A stretch of 13,968 nt of DNA from Pseudomonadota bacterium (GTDB taxonomy: Bacteria; Pseudomonadota; Alphaproteobacteria; Rhizobiales; Rhizobiaceae). Position numbers and translations under genes: made by a program. The stretch covers positions 1 through 13,968 of the forward strand of contig JAEWKX010000321.1 of NCBI GenBank assembly GCA_023393575.1, read 5' to 3'. Under the pieces are notes generated by a model. The model searched no databases, was not told the origin of the DNA, and was given only the letters and a program-made list of their open reading frames with translations. Below, one piece after another: positions 8,089 through 13,968 of this stretch (positions are counted from its first letter, which is position 1; each line of letters begins with the position of its first letter).

Positions 8089-8199
8089 GATGGGGCATCG
8101 TCCCTTGCAAAGGAAGGTCGCGGCAGCACGAACATGCGGATGGCGGACCCCGCCCAGTTCGTGGAAACGTGAAGGGACATGGCACATCGGAGGCCGGCC

Positions 8200-9399
8200 A
8201 TGAAGCTTGCCTATTTCGTCCTTCCGCATCTCGGCGGGACCTATACCGTCTTCAGGCAGTTGCGCCGGGGACTTGCGCCCTACGGCATAGACCTGTGCTG
8301 GCTGGGGCTCCGCCATGCCGGAGATCGGCTCGACCCCGCCCTCGTGAAGGAGGAGCCAGCCGGGACATTGATCGACGCCACCGCTTTTCCGAACGGAAAG
8401 GCACTGGCCGGCCGTCTTGCCCGAACCATAGGGGCAATGCAGGTCGACGGCGTCATCGTCAATGTACTGAGCGATCAGGTGCAGACGAATATCGTCCGCT
8501 ACCTTCCGCCCGGGATCCTGCGGCTCATGGTCGTGCACAATATCACACCCGGCACCTATGCGGCCGCCTCGGCCATCGAGCCGCATGTGCATACCACCAT
8601 CTGCGTCTGCCGGCGTGCGCGCGACGATCTCATCGAACGGCACGGCTTTTGTCCCGAACGCATATTCGTCATTCCGAACGCAATCTCGATGGACGATTTT
8701 TCCGCTCAGGACCGAGCGCCCCCGCCGGCGAGCGACGGGCTTCGCCTCCTGTTCCTCGGCCGGATCGAGGATGCGTCCAAAGGGGTGCTGTGGCTGCCGG
8801 AGATCCTCGCCCGGTCGCCCGCCTCGGCCAGCCTGACCGTTGCCGGCGACGGTCCGGATCTTTCCCGCCTTCGCGCGGCTTTCCCGAGCCGCTCGTCGCG
8901 GGTCACCTTTCTCGGGTCCGTTCCGGCCCACGCCGTTGCGGGCCTCATGGCGCGCCACGACGTCTTCCTCATGCCGTCCCGTTACGAAGGCCTGCCGATG
9001 GCGCTGGTGGAGGCGATGGCTGCGGGATGCGTACCGATCGCCACGGCGCTACGCGGCGTCACGGACATGGTCGTCGACAACGGCCTTGACGGGCTCCTGT
9101 TTCCGCCCGGGGACCGGAAGGCGGCCGCGGATTTTGTCCAGCTGCTCGACGGCGACCGATTGCGCCTGCGGCGTCTTTCCGCCGCCGCGCGCTGGAAGAT
9201 CGCGCGGAACTTCACCGCCGACCGGATGGCGATGCGTTATGCGCAAGTGATCGGCCGCACCGAGGCGAACCCGCCGCCGCTCGCCCCCTGTCTGTCGATC
9301 GACGACTGGTCGCTGCCGAAGGGTCTGCGCCCCGGCCTTCGCACCTATCTTCCCGGCCCGGTCAAGAACTGGCTCCGCCTCGTCCGCGAACGGCTATGA
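8200..9399 (+). CDS. Glycosyltransferase family 4 (GT-B fold)
   Basis: I choose ATG 8200 (399 residues) because GGAGG at 8189-8193 lies 6 bases upstream. An in-frame ATG at 8179 has only a close-set AAGGG. The N-terminal domain begins MKLAYFVLPHLGGTYTVF, a GT4 pattern with the glycine loop. The C-terminal domain opens with LRLLFLGRIEDASKG (181-195), which carries the phosphate-contacting Arg188 and Lys194. It then shows VAGDGPD and the donor-binding motif EGLPMALVE (263-271), an E-x7-E retaining signature. The last ~30 residues (KGLRPGLRTYLPGPVKNWLRL) are basic and amphipathic and may attach it to the membrane. It should add one sugar of the EPS repeat; donor and acceptor are not readable. 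The next gene starts 3 bases after its stop. Confidence 0.93.
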   Translation: MKLAYFVLPHLGGTYTVFRQLRRGLAPYGIDLCWLGLRHAGDRLDPALVKEEPAGTLIDATAFPNGKALAGRLARTIGAMQVDGVIVNVLSDQVQTNIVRYLPPGILRLMVVHNITPGTYAAASAIEPHVHTTICVCRRARDDLIERHGFCPERIFVIPNAISMDDFSAQDRAPPPASDGLRLLFLGRIEDASKGVLWLPEILARSPASASLTVAGDGPDLSRLRAAFPSRSSRVTFLGSVPAHAVAGLMARHDVFLMPSRYEGLPMALVEAMAAGCVPIATALRGVTDMVVDNGLDGLLFPPGDRKAAADFVQLLDGDRLRLRRLSAAARWKIARNFTADRMAMRYAQVIGRTEANPPPLAPCLSIDDWSLPKGLRPGLRTYLPGPVKNWLRLVRERL

Positions 9400-9402
9400 A
9401 CC

Positions 9403-10767
9403 ATGGACCGTCCTTTGAAAGCTGATGGGATGAGGATCCTCCGTAGTGCCTGGTGTTTCGGCATGCTTGTCTGTCTCTGCCTGCTTTCCGGCACCGCGCT
9501 GGGGCAGGATGTGCGGTTTCCGCTGCGCATCGCCCCGGGCGGGACCTATCTCGAAGACGCCGCCGGCACGCCGTTTCTCGTGACAGGAGACGCCGCATGG
9601 TCGATGATCGCCGACCTTTCTGCCGGAGAAGCGGAATTCTACATCGCCGATCGCAAGGCGCGGGGCTTCAACACCCTCCTCGTCTCGCTGATCGAGCACC
9701 AGTTCGCACGAAACGCACCGAACAATGCCGAAGGCACCGCGCCCTTTCTGGAGCCGGGCAACTTCGCAAAGCCGAACGACCGCTATTTCGCCGCGGCCGA
9801 GCGGGTCCTCGATGCGGCGCAGAAGGCGGACATGCTGGTGCTGCTCGCTCCCGCCTATCTCGGCGCCAATGGCGGCCCGCAGGGATGGTATGGGGAAATG
9901 GCGGCGGCGGGCCCTGCCGCCCTGCGAGCCTATGGCCGATATGTCGGGCGGCGCTTTGTCCGCTATTCCAACATCATCTGGGTCGAGGGCGGTGACTACG
10001 ACCCCGCGGACAAAGACCTCGTGCAAGCGCTGGCGGAGGGGATCGAGGAGGGCGACCCCGGCGCGCTCCAGACGGTGCACGGCAACCGCGACACGGTGAC
10101 GAGCGCCTATTGGCCGGACGCGGCATGGCTGAAGCTCGACACGGTCTACACCTACGAGGATACGGCCGCCGCCGCCCTTGCCCGCTACCGTTCCGGGCCG
10201 CACCGTCCCTTCCTCCTGATCGAATCGCGCTACGAGGGCGAACACGGCGTCGAAGCTTCGGAGGTCCGCAAGATGGCCTATGGCGCGCTGCTTTCGGGAG
10301 CGAGCGGCCAGGTCTTCGGCAACAATCCCGTCTGGCATTTCGGCGGTCCGAGCCTTTATCCGACATCCATCGGCTGGAAGGAAGCGCTCGGCAGCGACGG
10401 CACACAGAGCATCGGGCATCTTGCGCGGATTTTCGGCACCCTGGAATGGTGGAAGCTGCGGCCCGCGGGCGAGAGCTTTACTGCGATAGCAAGGGGGTTA
10501 CCCTCCGCAACTGCACTTTGCGCGCTCGCCGACGACGGCTCTTTCGCGATGATCTATCTCTACGATGCGACCGCTCTGGACATCCGGCCGGAAGGTCTCG
10601 CGGCATCAGATCTGGTCGTGCAATGGTACGATCCTTCGACGGGAGCGCTGCGCGCATCGCAGGCGCTGGATGAGACTGGTGGTTCCCTGGCGCTTCAGCC
10701 GCCGACACCAGGGAACGCTTCGGGCGCCACGGACTGGCTTTTGCTGCTGAAAGCACGTGCGCCATAG
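9403..10767 (+). CDS. Secreted DUF4038/apiosidase-like glycoside hydrolase
   Basis: The 454-residue protein has a signal peptide (hydrophobic core about 15-30, likely cut after TALG at about residue 34, no lipobox). It is therefore periplasmic or secreted. The body matches DUF4038, the apiosidase-like (beta/alpha)8 catalytic domain seen in GH140. The evidence is FLVTGDAAWSM (58-68), DRKARGFNTLLVSL (83-96), NIIWVEGGDYDP (190-201) and PFLLIESRYEGEHG (269-282). By analogy with GH140, Asp198 and Glu274 are the probable catalytic acid/base and nucleophile. The ~95 C-terminal residues form the accessory beta domain often annotated as putative collagen-binding. ATG 9403 has no clear Shine-Dalgarno sequence but lies 3 bases after the upstream stop, which suggests coupling; Met10 (9430) would also keep the signal peptide. 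It may cleave or trim the polymer made by this locus; the substrate is unknown. Confidence 0.88.
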   Translation: MDRPLKADGMRILRSAWCFGMLVCLCLLSGTALGQDVRFPLRIAPGGTYLEDAAGTPFLVTGDAAWSMIADLSAGEAEFYIADRKARGFNTLLVSLIEHQFARNAPNNAEGTAPFLEPGNFAKPNDRYFAAAERVLDAAQKADMLVLLAPAYLGANGGPQGWYGEMAAAGPAALRAYGRYVGRRFVRYSNIIWVEGGDYDPADKDLVQALAEGIEEGDPGALQTVHGNRDTVTSAYWPDAAWLKLDTVYTYEDTAAAALARYRSGPHRPFLLIESRYEGEHGVEASEVRKMAYGALLSGASGQVFGNNPVWHFGGPSLYPTSIGWKEALGSDGTQSIGHLARIFGTLEWWKLRPAGESFTAIARGLPSATALCALADDGSFAMIYLYDATALDIRPEGLAASDLVVQWYDPSTGALRASQALDETGGSLALQPPTPGNASGATDWLLLLKARAP

Positions 10768-10778
10768 CCCTTGGCAGA

Positions 10779-10949
10779 TCACTGACCGCCGATCCCCATT
10801 TCTATCTCGCTGTCGCTCCAGCCCTCGCGGCGATACTGGACGAACAGGTCGGCGAGCGTCATGGCGCCCTGCTCCTTCTTCTCGGGATCGGCATCCGGCG
10901 CGTGATGGTCGTGCGCGCAGGCCAATCTCCTTTCCTTTCCCTTCTTCAT
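10779..10949 (-). CDS. Small hypothetical protein, 56 residues
   Basis: I do not recognise this protein. The start at 10949 (MKKGKERRL) is set by a strong GGAGGTG sequence 7-8 bases upstream; an in-frame ATG at 10964 has a poorer context. The N-terminal half is charged and holds a Cys/His cluster (ACAHDHH, residues 10-16) that could bind metal. The C-terminal half (MTLADLFVQYRREGWSDSEIEMGIGG) is predicted helical. There is no signal peptide or membrane segment. It runs convergent to the hydrolase gene, with 11 bases between the two stops. The good ribosome site and the sensible amino-acid composition support a real gene, but nothing shows its function. Confidence 0.55.
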   Translation of the reverse strand: MKKGKERRLACAHDHHAPDADPEKKEQGAMTLADLFVQYRREGWSDSEIEMGIGGQ

Positions 10950-10972
10950 GGTGAACACCTCCATGGCGTCAT
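10946..10972 (-). promoter_or_regulatory. Possible 8-codon leader ORF overlapping the small-protein start
   Basis: On the minus strand, ATG at 10972 preceded by GGAAGG (6 bases spacing) reads MTPWRCSP and stops at TGA 10948-10946. That stop overlaps the start of the 56-residue gene as ATGA. The two initiation regions share an exact 11-base direct repeat (10946-10956 and 10969-10979). This is a classic geometry for translational coupling, but a chance short frame cannot be excluded. Confidence 0.35.
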
Positions 10973-11083
10973 GGTGAACCTTCCCGTCGGAAGAGGAAGC
11001 TGGACAAGAGGGTTATGGTCGCCGATCGTCTACCCCGTCGGGGTATTCCCGGTTCATGCCTGTGGTGAGGGTGAAAGCGGTGC

Positions 11084-11111
11084 AAAAAAGAAGCCCCGCA
11101 CGAAGCGGGGC
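11084..11111 (-). terminator. Intrinsic terminator for minus-strand transcription
   Basis: GCCCCGC (11093-11099) and GCGGGGC (11105-11111) form a 7-bp stem with a 5-base loop. Read on the minus strand, the stem is followed by TTCTTTTTT (11092-11084). There is no T run on the plus side, so it works only for leftward transcription. That would come from the ROK gene 152 bases away, or from an independent small RNA just upstream of it. Confidence 0.8.
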
Positions 11112-11205
11112 AGCGAGCGCCACGGTTTGGCTCCCAATGACGCGGGGAAGCTCGCGGGGTGCGCGAGTGCTCCCCACCTAAGGTTTCGGCCGGTTGGATG
11201 GAAGG
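11084..11205 (-). ncRNA. Candidate small RNA or structured 3' UTR
   Basis: Between the ROK stop and the terminator lies a second, very stable hairpin at 11144-11175. It has inner arms CTCGCG/CGCGAG and outer arms GGGGA/TCCCC. Together with the terminator stem it gives a two-hairpin layout of about 120 bases, typical of bacterial small RNAs. A possible -35 (TTGCAA on the minus strand near 11231-11236) is present but the matching -10 is weak. The 5' end given here is a guess. No convincing protein is encoded in the interval. The same structure could simply be the 3' UTR of the ROK mRNA. Confidence 0.35.
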
Positions 11206-11263
11206 TCTGATTCGGCGAATCCGGTACGCTTTTGCAAATAAACCGCCGCACGAGACGCCCCCG

Positions 11264-12469
11264 TCAGGATGCCTCCTTCAGGATGGCGGTGAAGAGCGGA
11301 TCGAAGGCGCGGCGGATCGGCTCGGCCGCGGCCCCCAGCGCGACGGCCCAAGGGCCGATCATGCCGAGTTGCAGGCGCGGCAAGATCCGGCCCGGCCTGT
11401 CTGCATTGGAGGGGATGAGCGGGAACATCGCCGAGAACAGGCGCTTTGCCAGCGGTTCGGGAGCGCTGCCGGAAAGGATGACGGTCTGCGGATCGAAGAT
11501 CGTCTCCACCATGTGAACCGCCTGCCGCATGTCCGCCGCCGCGCCCGCCAGCCAGTCCAGAATACGCGGATCGTCGGCAAGCGTCAGCCGCTCCACCTCC
11601 GCATAGGCTTCCGTGGTGGCCGAATCGAGGCCGAGATGCTGGAACAGCGAGGCGAGGGAGGCCCGGTGCTCCAGCGGCGAGGCAACACCACCGCGGGAAA
11701 ACAGCACCATGCCGATTTCGCCGGCATTGCGGTTGCTGCCGGTATAGAGCTCGCCGCCGAGAATGAGGCCGGCGCCGATGCCGTAGCCGAAATAGATGCA
11801 GACCGCATGATCGAGGCCATCGGCCGAGCCGTTCATGCGCTCCGCCGTCGCGCAGGCCGTGGCATCGTTCTGGAGGCTCGTGGCAAGTCCGGTGCCTGCC
11901 GCCAGCGTTTCCACGAGCGGATAGGCCTGCCAGCGCGCCATCGCCCATGTATCGTCATCGGAAGGGGCAAGGCCGAAGGGGCCCGGCATCGCGACACCGA
12001 GGCCCGCAAGCCGATGCACGGAGCCGGGAACGCGGTCGGCGAGGTCGCGGCGCACCGTCTCGATCAGCGTCAAGATCAGCTCGCTGCCTTCCGCCGGGCC
12101 GCCGGGCGGCAGGTTCGCGACCATGCGCGCCACCTCCCGCCCCAGAAGGTCGACGGCGACGACACGGGTCAGGTGCCTGTCGATCTGGACGCCGAGCGCG
12201 AAGGCACCCTCGGGCACGAGCCGGTAAGGGGTGGAAGGCTGGCCGCGGGCACCGCGCACCACCTCTTCCGAGGCGACCAGACCATCCGCCTCCAGCCCTT
12301 CGATGAGGTTCGACACCGTCTGCTTCGTCAGCCGGGTGGCGCGGGCAAGGTCGGCGCGGGAGAGGGGACCGTTCAGGCGGATGGCCTCGATGAGGACGCG
12401 CCGGTTATGGGCGCTGGTGCCTTCCTGATTGGTTCCGCTCTTGGCGCGGATGGTCCGCAACGTGCTCAT
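11264..12469 (-). CDS. ROK-family transcriptional regulator (sugar-responsive repressor)
   Basis: I choose ATG 12469 (401 residues) because GAGGGGA lies 6 bases upstream; an in-frame TTG six bases earlier is less likely. The N-terminal winged helix-turn-helix spans about residues 20-85, with LSRADLARATRLTKQTVSNL at 36-55. The rest is a ROK sugar-kinase fold: LGVAMPGPFG (157-166), LQNDATACATAE with Asp202 (199-210), and a glycine-rich stretch GYGIGAGLILGGELYTG (228-244) followed by NAGEIG. The usual ROK zinc motif (G-H ... C-x-C-G-x-x-G-C) is absent; the region reads GEIGMVLFSRGGVASPLEHRA. Kinase activity is unlikely and the protein should act as a repressor whose ligand is a sugar. It is divergent from the sugar-binding protein gene and probably controls it. 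Transcription likely ends at the terminator at 11084-11111. Confidence 0.92.
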   Translation of the reverse strand: MSTLRTIRAKSGTNQEGTSAHNRRVLIEAIRLNGPLSRADLARATRLTKQTVSNLIEGLEADGLVASEEVVRGARGQPSTPYRLVPEGAFALGVQIDRHLTRVVAVDLLGREVARMVANLPPGGPAEGSELILTLIETVRRDLADRVPGSVHRLAGLGVAMPGPFGLAPSDDDTWAMARWQAYPLVETLAAGTGLATSLQNDATACATAERMNGSADGLDHAVCIYFGYGIGAGLILGGELYTGSNRNAGEIGMVLFSRGGVASPLEHRASLASLFQHLGLDSATTEAYAEVERLTLADDPRILDWLAGAAADMRQAVHMVETIFDPQTVILSGSAPEPLAKRLFSAMFPLIPSNADRPGRILPRLQLGMIGPWAVALGAAAEPIRRAFDPLFTAILKEAS

Positions 12470-12482
12470 CGGCAATCCCCTC

Positions 12483-12533
12483 TTGACACCATTTGATTAA
12501 TACAGAACACTTAAGTCAAGAGATTTGACTTAA
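12483..12533. promoter_or_regulatory. ROK operator and divergent promoter region
   Basis: TTAAGTCAA at 12511-12519 and TTGACTTAA at 12525-12533 form a perfect 9-bp inverted repeat with a 5-base spacer. A related half-site TTTGATTAA lies at 12492-12500. The stretch is AT-rich within GC-rich DNA. TTGACA at 12483-12488 could be a plus-strand -35 box (a poor -10, AACACT, lies 17 bases on). On the minus strand TTGACT overlaps the left arm and could serve the ROK gene. A repressor bound here would block both directions. Promoter assignments are tentative; the palindrome is certain. Confidence 0.7.
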
Positions 12534-12621
12534 TAAGGGGCCGGAGAGCTCCGGGGAAGGAAGACGCGGGTAAACCGCGCCCAGATCGATCCGGCGGGGC
12601 CGAAGACGGCTCCAGCGAGAA

Positions 12622-12640
12622 GGGCGCCGGCAGGGCGCCC
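12622..12640 (+). promoter_or_regulatory. GC-rich leader hairpin just upstream of the binding-protein RBS
   Basis: GGGCGCC (12622-12628) and GGCGCCC (12634-12640) form a 7-bp stem with a 5-base loop, 17 bases before the AGGAGG at 12658-12663. It could stabilise the 5' end of the mRNA or limit ribosome access. It is not followed by T residues, so it is not a terminator. Confidence 0.4.
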
Positions 12641-12668
12641 GGGTTCACAGGCAAAACAGGAGGACACA

Positions 12669-13907
12669 ATGCTGAAATCGATGAGGAAAACCTTGCTCGG
12701 CGCCGCGCTCATCGCGGCCGTCTCCGCGCCGCATGCCTTCGCGGAGACCACGCTCAACGCACTTTTCATGGCGCAGGCCGCCTATAGCGAAGACGATGTG
12801 CGCGCCATGACGGACGCCTTCACCAAGGCCAATCCAGACATCAAGGTCAATCTGGAATTCGTGCCCTATGAAGGCCTGCACGACAAGACGGTGCTCGCCC
12901 AGGGTTCCGGCGGCGGCTACGATGTCGTGCTTTTCGACGTGATCTGGCCGGCGGAATACGCGACCAACAACGTGCTGGTGGATATCACCCCGCGCATCAC
13001 CGAAGACATGAAGAAGGGCGTGCTTCCGGGCGCCTGGACGACGGTCAACTATGACGGCAAGTCCTACGGCATGCCGTGGATCCTCGATACCAAATACCTG
13101 TTCTACAACAAGGAAATCCTTGAAAAGGCCGGCATCACGGCGCCGCCGAAGACCTGGGCCGAACTGAGCGAACAGGCCAAGATCATCAAGGACAAGGGCC
13201 TGCTCGCAAGCCCGATCGCCTGGAGCTGGGCGCAGGCGGAAGCCGCGATCTGCGACTACACCACGCTCGTCAGCGCCTATGGCGGTGAATTCCTGAAGGA
13301 CGGCAAGCCCGCCTTCATGGAAGGCGGCGGCCTCGAAGCGCTGCAATACATGGTCGAGAGCTACAAGTCGGGCCTCACCAACCCGAACTCCAAGGAATTC
13401 CTGGAAGAGGACGTCCGCAACGTCTTCCAGAACGGCGAGGCGGCCTTCGCGCTCAACTGGACCTACATGTATAACATGGCCAATGGCGGCGAGGACAGCA
13501 AGGTCGCCGGCAAGGTGGGCGTCGTGCCGGCGCCGGGCGTGGAAGGCAAGAGCGAGGTTTCCGCCGTCAACGGCTCGATGGGCCTCGGCATCACCAGCAC
13601 CAGCAAGAATCCTGAAGAGGCGTGGAAGTACATCGTCCACATGACCTCGCAGGAAACGCAGAACGCCTATGCCAAGCTCAGCCTGCCGATCTGGGCTTCG
13701 TCCTATGACGATCCGGCCGTCACGGCGGGCCAGGAGGAGATGATCGCCGCCGCCAAGCTCGGGCTTGCCGCGATGTATCCGCGCCCGACGACGCCGAAAT
13801 ATCAGGAACTGTCCACGGCGTTGCAGCAGGCCATCCAGGAGGCCCTGCTCGATCAGGCCTCGCCCGAAGACGCGCTGAAGGCGGCCGCGGAGAACAGCGG
13901 CCTCTGA
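12669..13907 (+). CDS. ABC transporter extracellular sugar-binding protein (SBP type 1)
   Basis: This 412-residue protein is a family 1 solute-binding protein of a CUT1-type carbohydrate importer. A Sec signal peptide occupies residues 1-25 (MRKTLLGAALIAAVSAPHAFA, cut before ETTLN). The mature part shows typical segments: DAFTKANPDIKVNLEFVPYE (49-68), GGYDVVLFDVIWPAEY (82-97), YGMPWILDTKYLFYNKEIL (133-151) and a late NPEEAWKYIVHMTS helix. It binds its sugar in the periplasm and delivers it to membrane permeases; the ligand cannot be read from the sequence. The start follows AGGAGG at 12658-12663 with 5 bases spacing, an excellent site for a highly expressed binding protein. The permease and ATPase genes would be expected to the right of the window. 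Control by the divergent ROK repressor is inferred from the operator-like palindrome. Confidence 0.93.
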   Translation: MLKSMRKTLLGAALIAAVSAPHAFAETTLNALFMAQAAYSEDDVRAMTDAFTKANPDIKVNLEFVPYEGLHDKTVLAQGSGGGYDVVLFDVIWPAEYATNNVLVDITPRITEDMKKGVLPGAWTTVNYDGKSYGMPWILDTKYLFYNKEILEKAGITAPPKTWAELSEQAKIIKDKGLLASPIAWSWAQAEAAICDYTTLVSAYGGEFLKDGKPAFMEGGGLEALQYMVESYKSGLTNPNSKEFLEEDVRNVFQNGEAAFALNWTYMYNMANGGEDSKVAGKVGVVPAPGVEGKSEVSAVNGSMGLGITSTSKNPEEAWKYIVHMTSQETQNAYAKLSLPIWASSYDDPAVTAGQEEMIAAAKLGLAAMYPRPTTPKYQELSTALQQAIQEALLDQASPEDALKAAAENSGL

Positions 13908-13917
13908 GACGGGCCTT

Positions 13918-13968
13918 GGGGGGGGGGGGGGGCGGCGCGCCCCCCCCCCCGCCCCGGGCGGAGGAGGG
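13918..13968. other. Homopolymer-rich end of window (probable assembly artefact)
   Basis: Fifteen consecutive G (13918-13932) are followed by a short GC mix and eleven consecutive C (13940-13950). This begins 10 bases after the stop of the binding-protein gene. Nothing coding is visible. Such runs are typical of low-quality contig ends; a real G/C hairpin is less likely. Confidence 0.6.

Noticed and set aside
6698..8089. A 463-codon plus-strand open frame opposite the pyruvyl transferase gene
   Set aside because: His/Arg/Gln-rich antisense translation without motifs; the opposite strand carries clear pyruvyl transferase family signatures.
7988..8185. N-terminal extension of the pyruvyl transferase to position 8185
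   Set aside because: The extra 66 residues are Pro/Arg/Cys-rich with no similarity to the family, whose proteins begin at the glycine-rich first strand (MKIGLLGQFG).
10768..10778. An 11-base match (CCCTTGGCAGA) to the arm of the 1336-1380 palindrome
   Set aside because: Only one partial arm is present, with no inverted partner nearby; a chance match or a decayed fragment cannot be told apart.
11054..11251. A 65-codon minus-strand frame between the small protein and the ROK gene
   Set aside because: It runs through the terminator and the stable hairpin, has no ribosome binding site and reads as random composition.
12645..13640. A 331-codon minus-strand frame opposite the sugar-binding protein gene
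   Set aside because: It mirrors the codon structure of the real gene and shows no domain; the sense protein has a signal peptide and family motifs.

Overview
The window looks like chromosomal or megaplasmid DNA from an alphaproteobacterium, most likely Rhizobiaceae (Rhizobium, Shinella, Ensifer or Agrobacterium-like). I infer this from the high GC content, from an ExoF-like outer-membrane exporter with a long helical C-terminal part, and from a ROK regulator divergent from a sugar-binding protein gene. The genus cannot be fixed from sequence reading alone.

Positions 1 to about 10770 form an exopolysaccharide (EPS) biosynthesis and export locus. On the plus strand it begins with the 3' part of a PIG-L/LmbE-type deacetylase (1-444), a LuxR-type regulator with a degenerate receiver domain (530-1333), a Wzz/GumC-type chain-length protein without a kinase domain (1453-2877) and an ExoF-like export protein (2883-4130). 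A convergent minus-strand block follows: a polysaccharide pyruvyl transferase (6773-7987), a Wzx-type flippase (5123-6595) and a family 2 glycosyltransferase (4148-5119). Divergent from it on the plus strand are a family 4 glycosyltransferase (8200-9399) and a secreted DUF4038/apiosidase-like hydrolase (9403-10767). The likely scheme is that the glycosyltransferases build a lipid-linked repeat, which the pyruvyl transferase and perhaps the deacetylase modify. The flippase would then move it across the inner membrane, the Wzz and ExoF-like proteins would control length and export, and the secreted hydrolase could trim the product. No priming transferase and no Wzy polymerase are present, so the locus probably continues to the left.

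Positions 10768-11263 are a short non-EPS interval. It holds a minus-strand 56-residue small protein with a strong ribosome binding site and a possible 8-codon upstream leader ORF. It also holds a minus-strand intrinsic terminator and a very stable hairpin that could belong to a small RNA or to the 3' UTR of the next gene.

Positions 11264-13907 are a carbohydrate-uptake unit: a ROK-family repressor on the minus strand and a divergent ABC-transporter sugar-binding protein. The AT-rich region between them carries a perfect 9-bp inverted repeat that is a good operator candidate. The permease and ATPase genes would lie beyond the right edge. The last ~50 bases are long G and C homopolymers and look like a contig-end artefact.

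The less ordinary points are a 21-bp perfect hairpin repeat before the wzz-like gene, the receiver without its phosphoacceptor Asp, the kinase-less export pair, the apiosidase-like enzyme within an EPS locus, a wide inverted repeat in the 7988-8199 divergent region, the small-protein/leader arrangement, and the ROK protein without its zinc motif. I see no tRNA, rRNA, CRISPR array, insertion sequence or phage gene.
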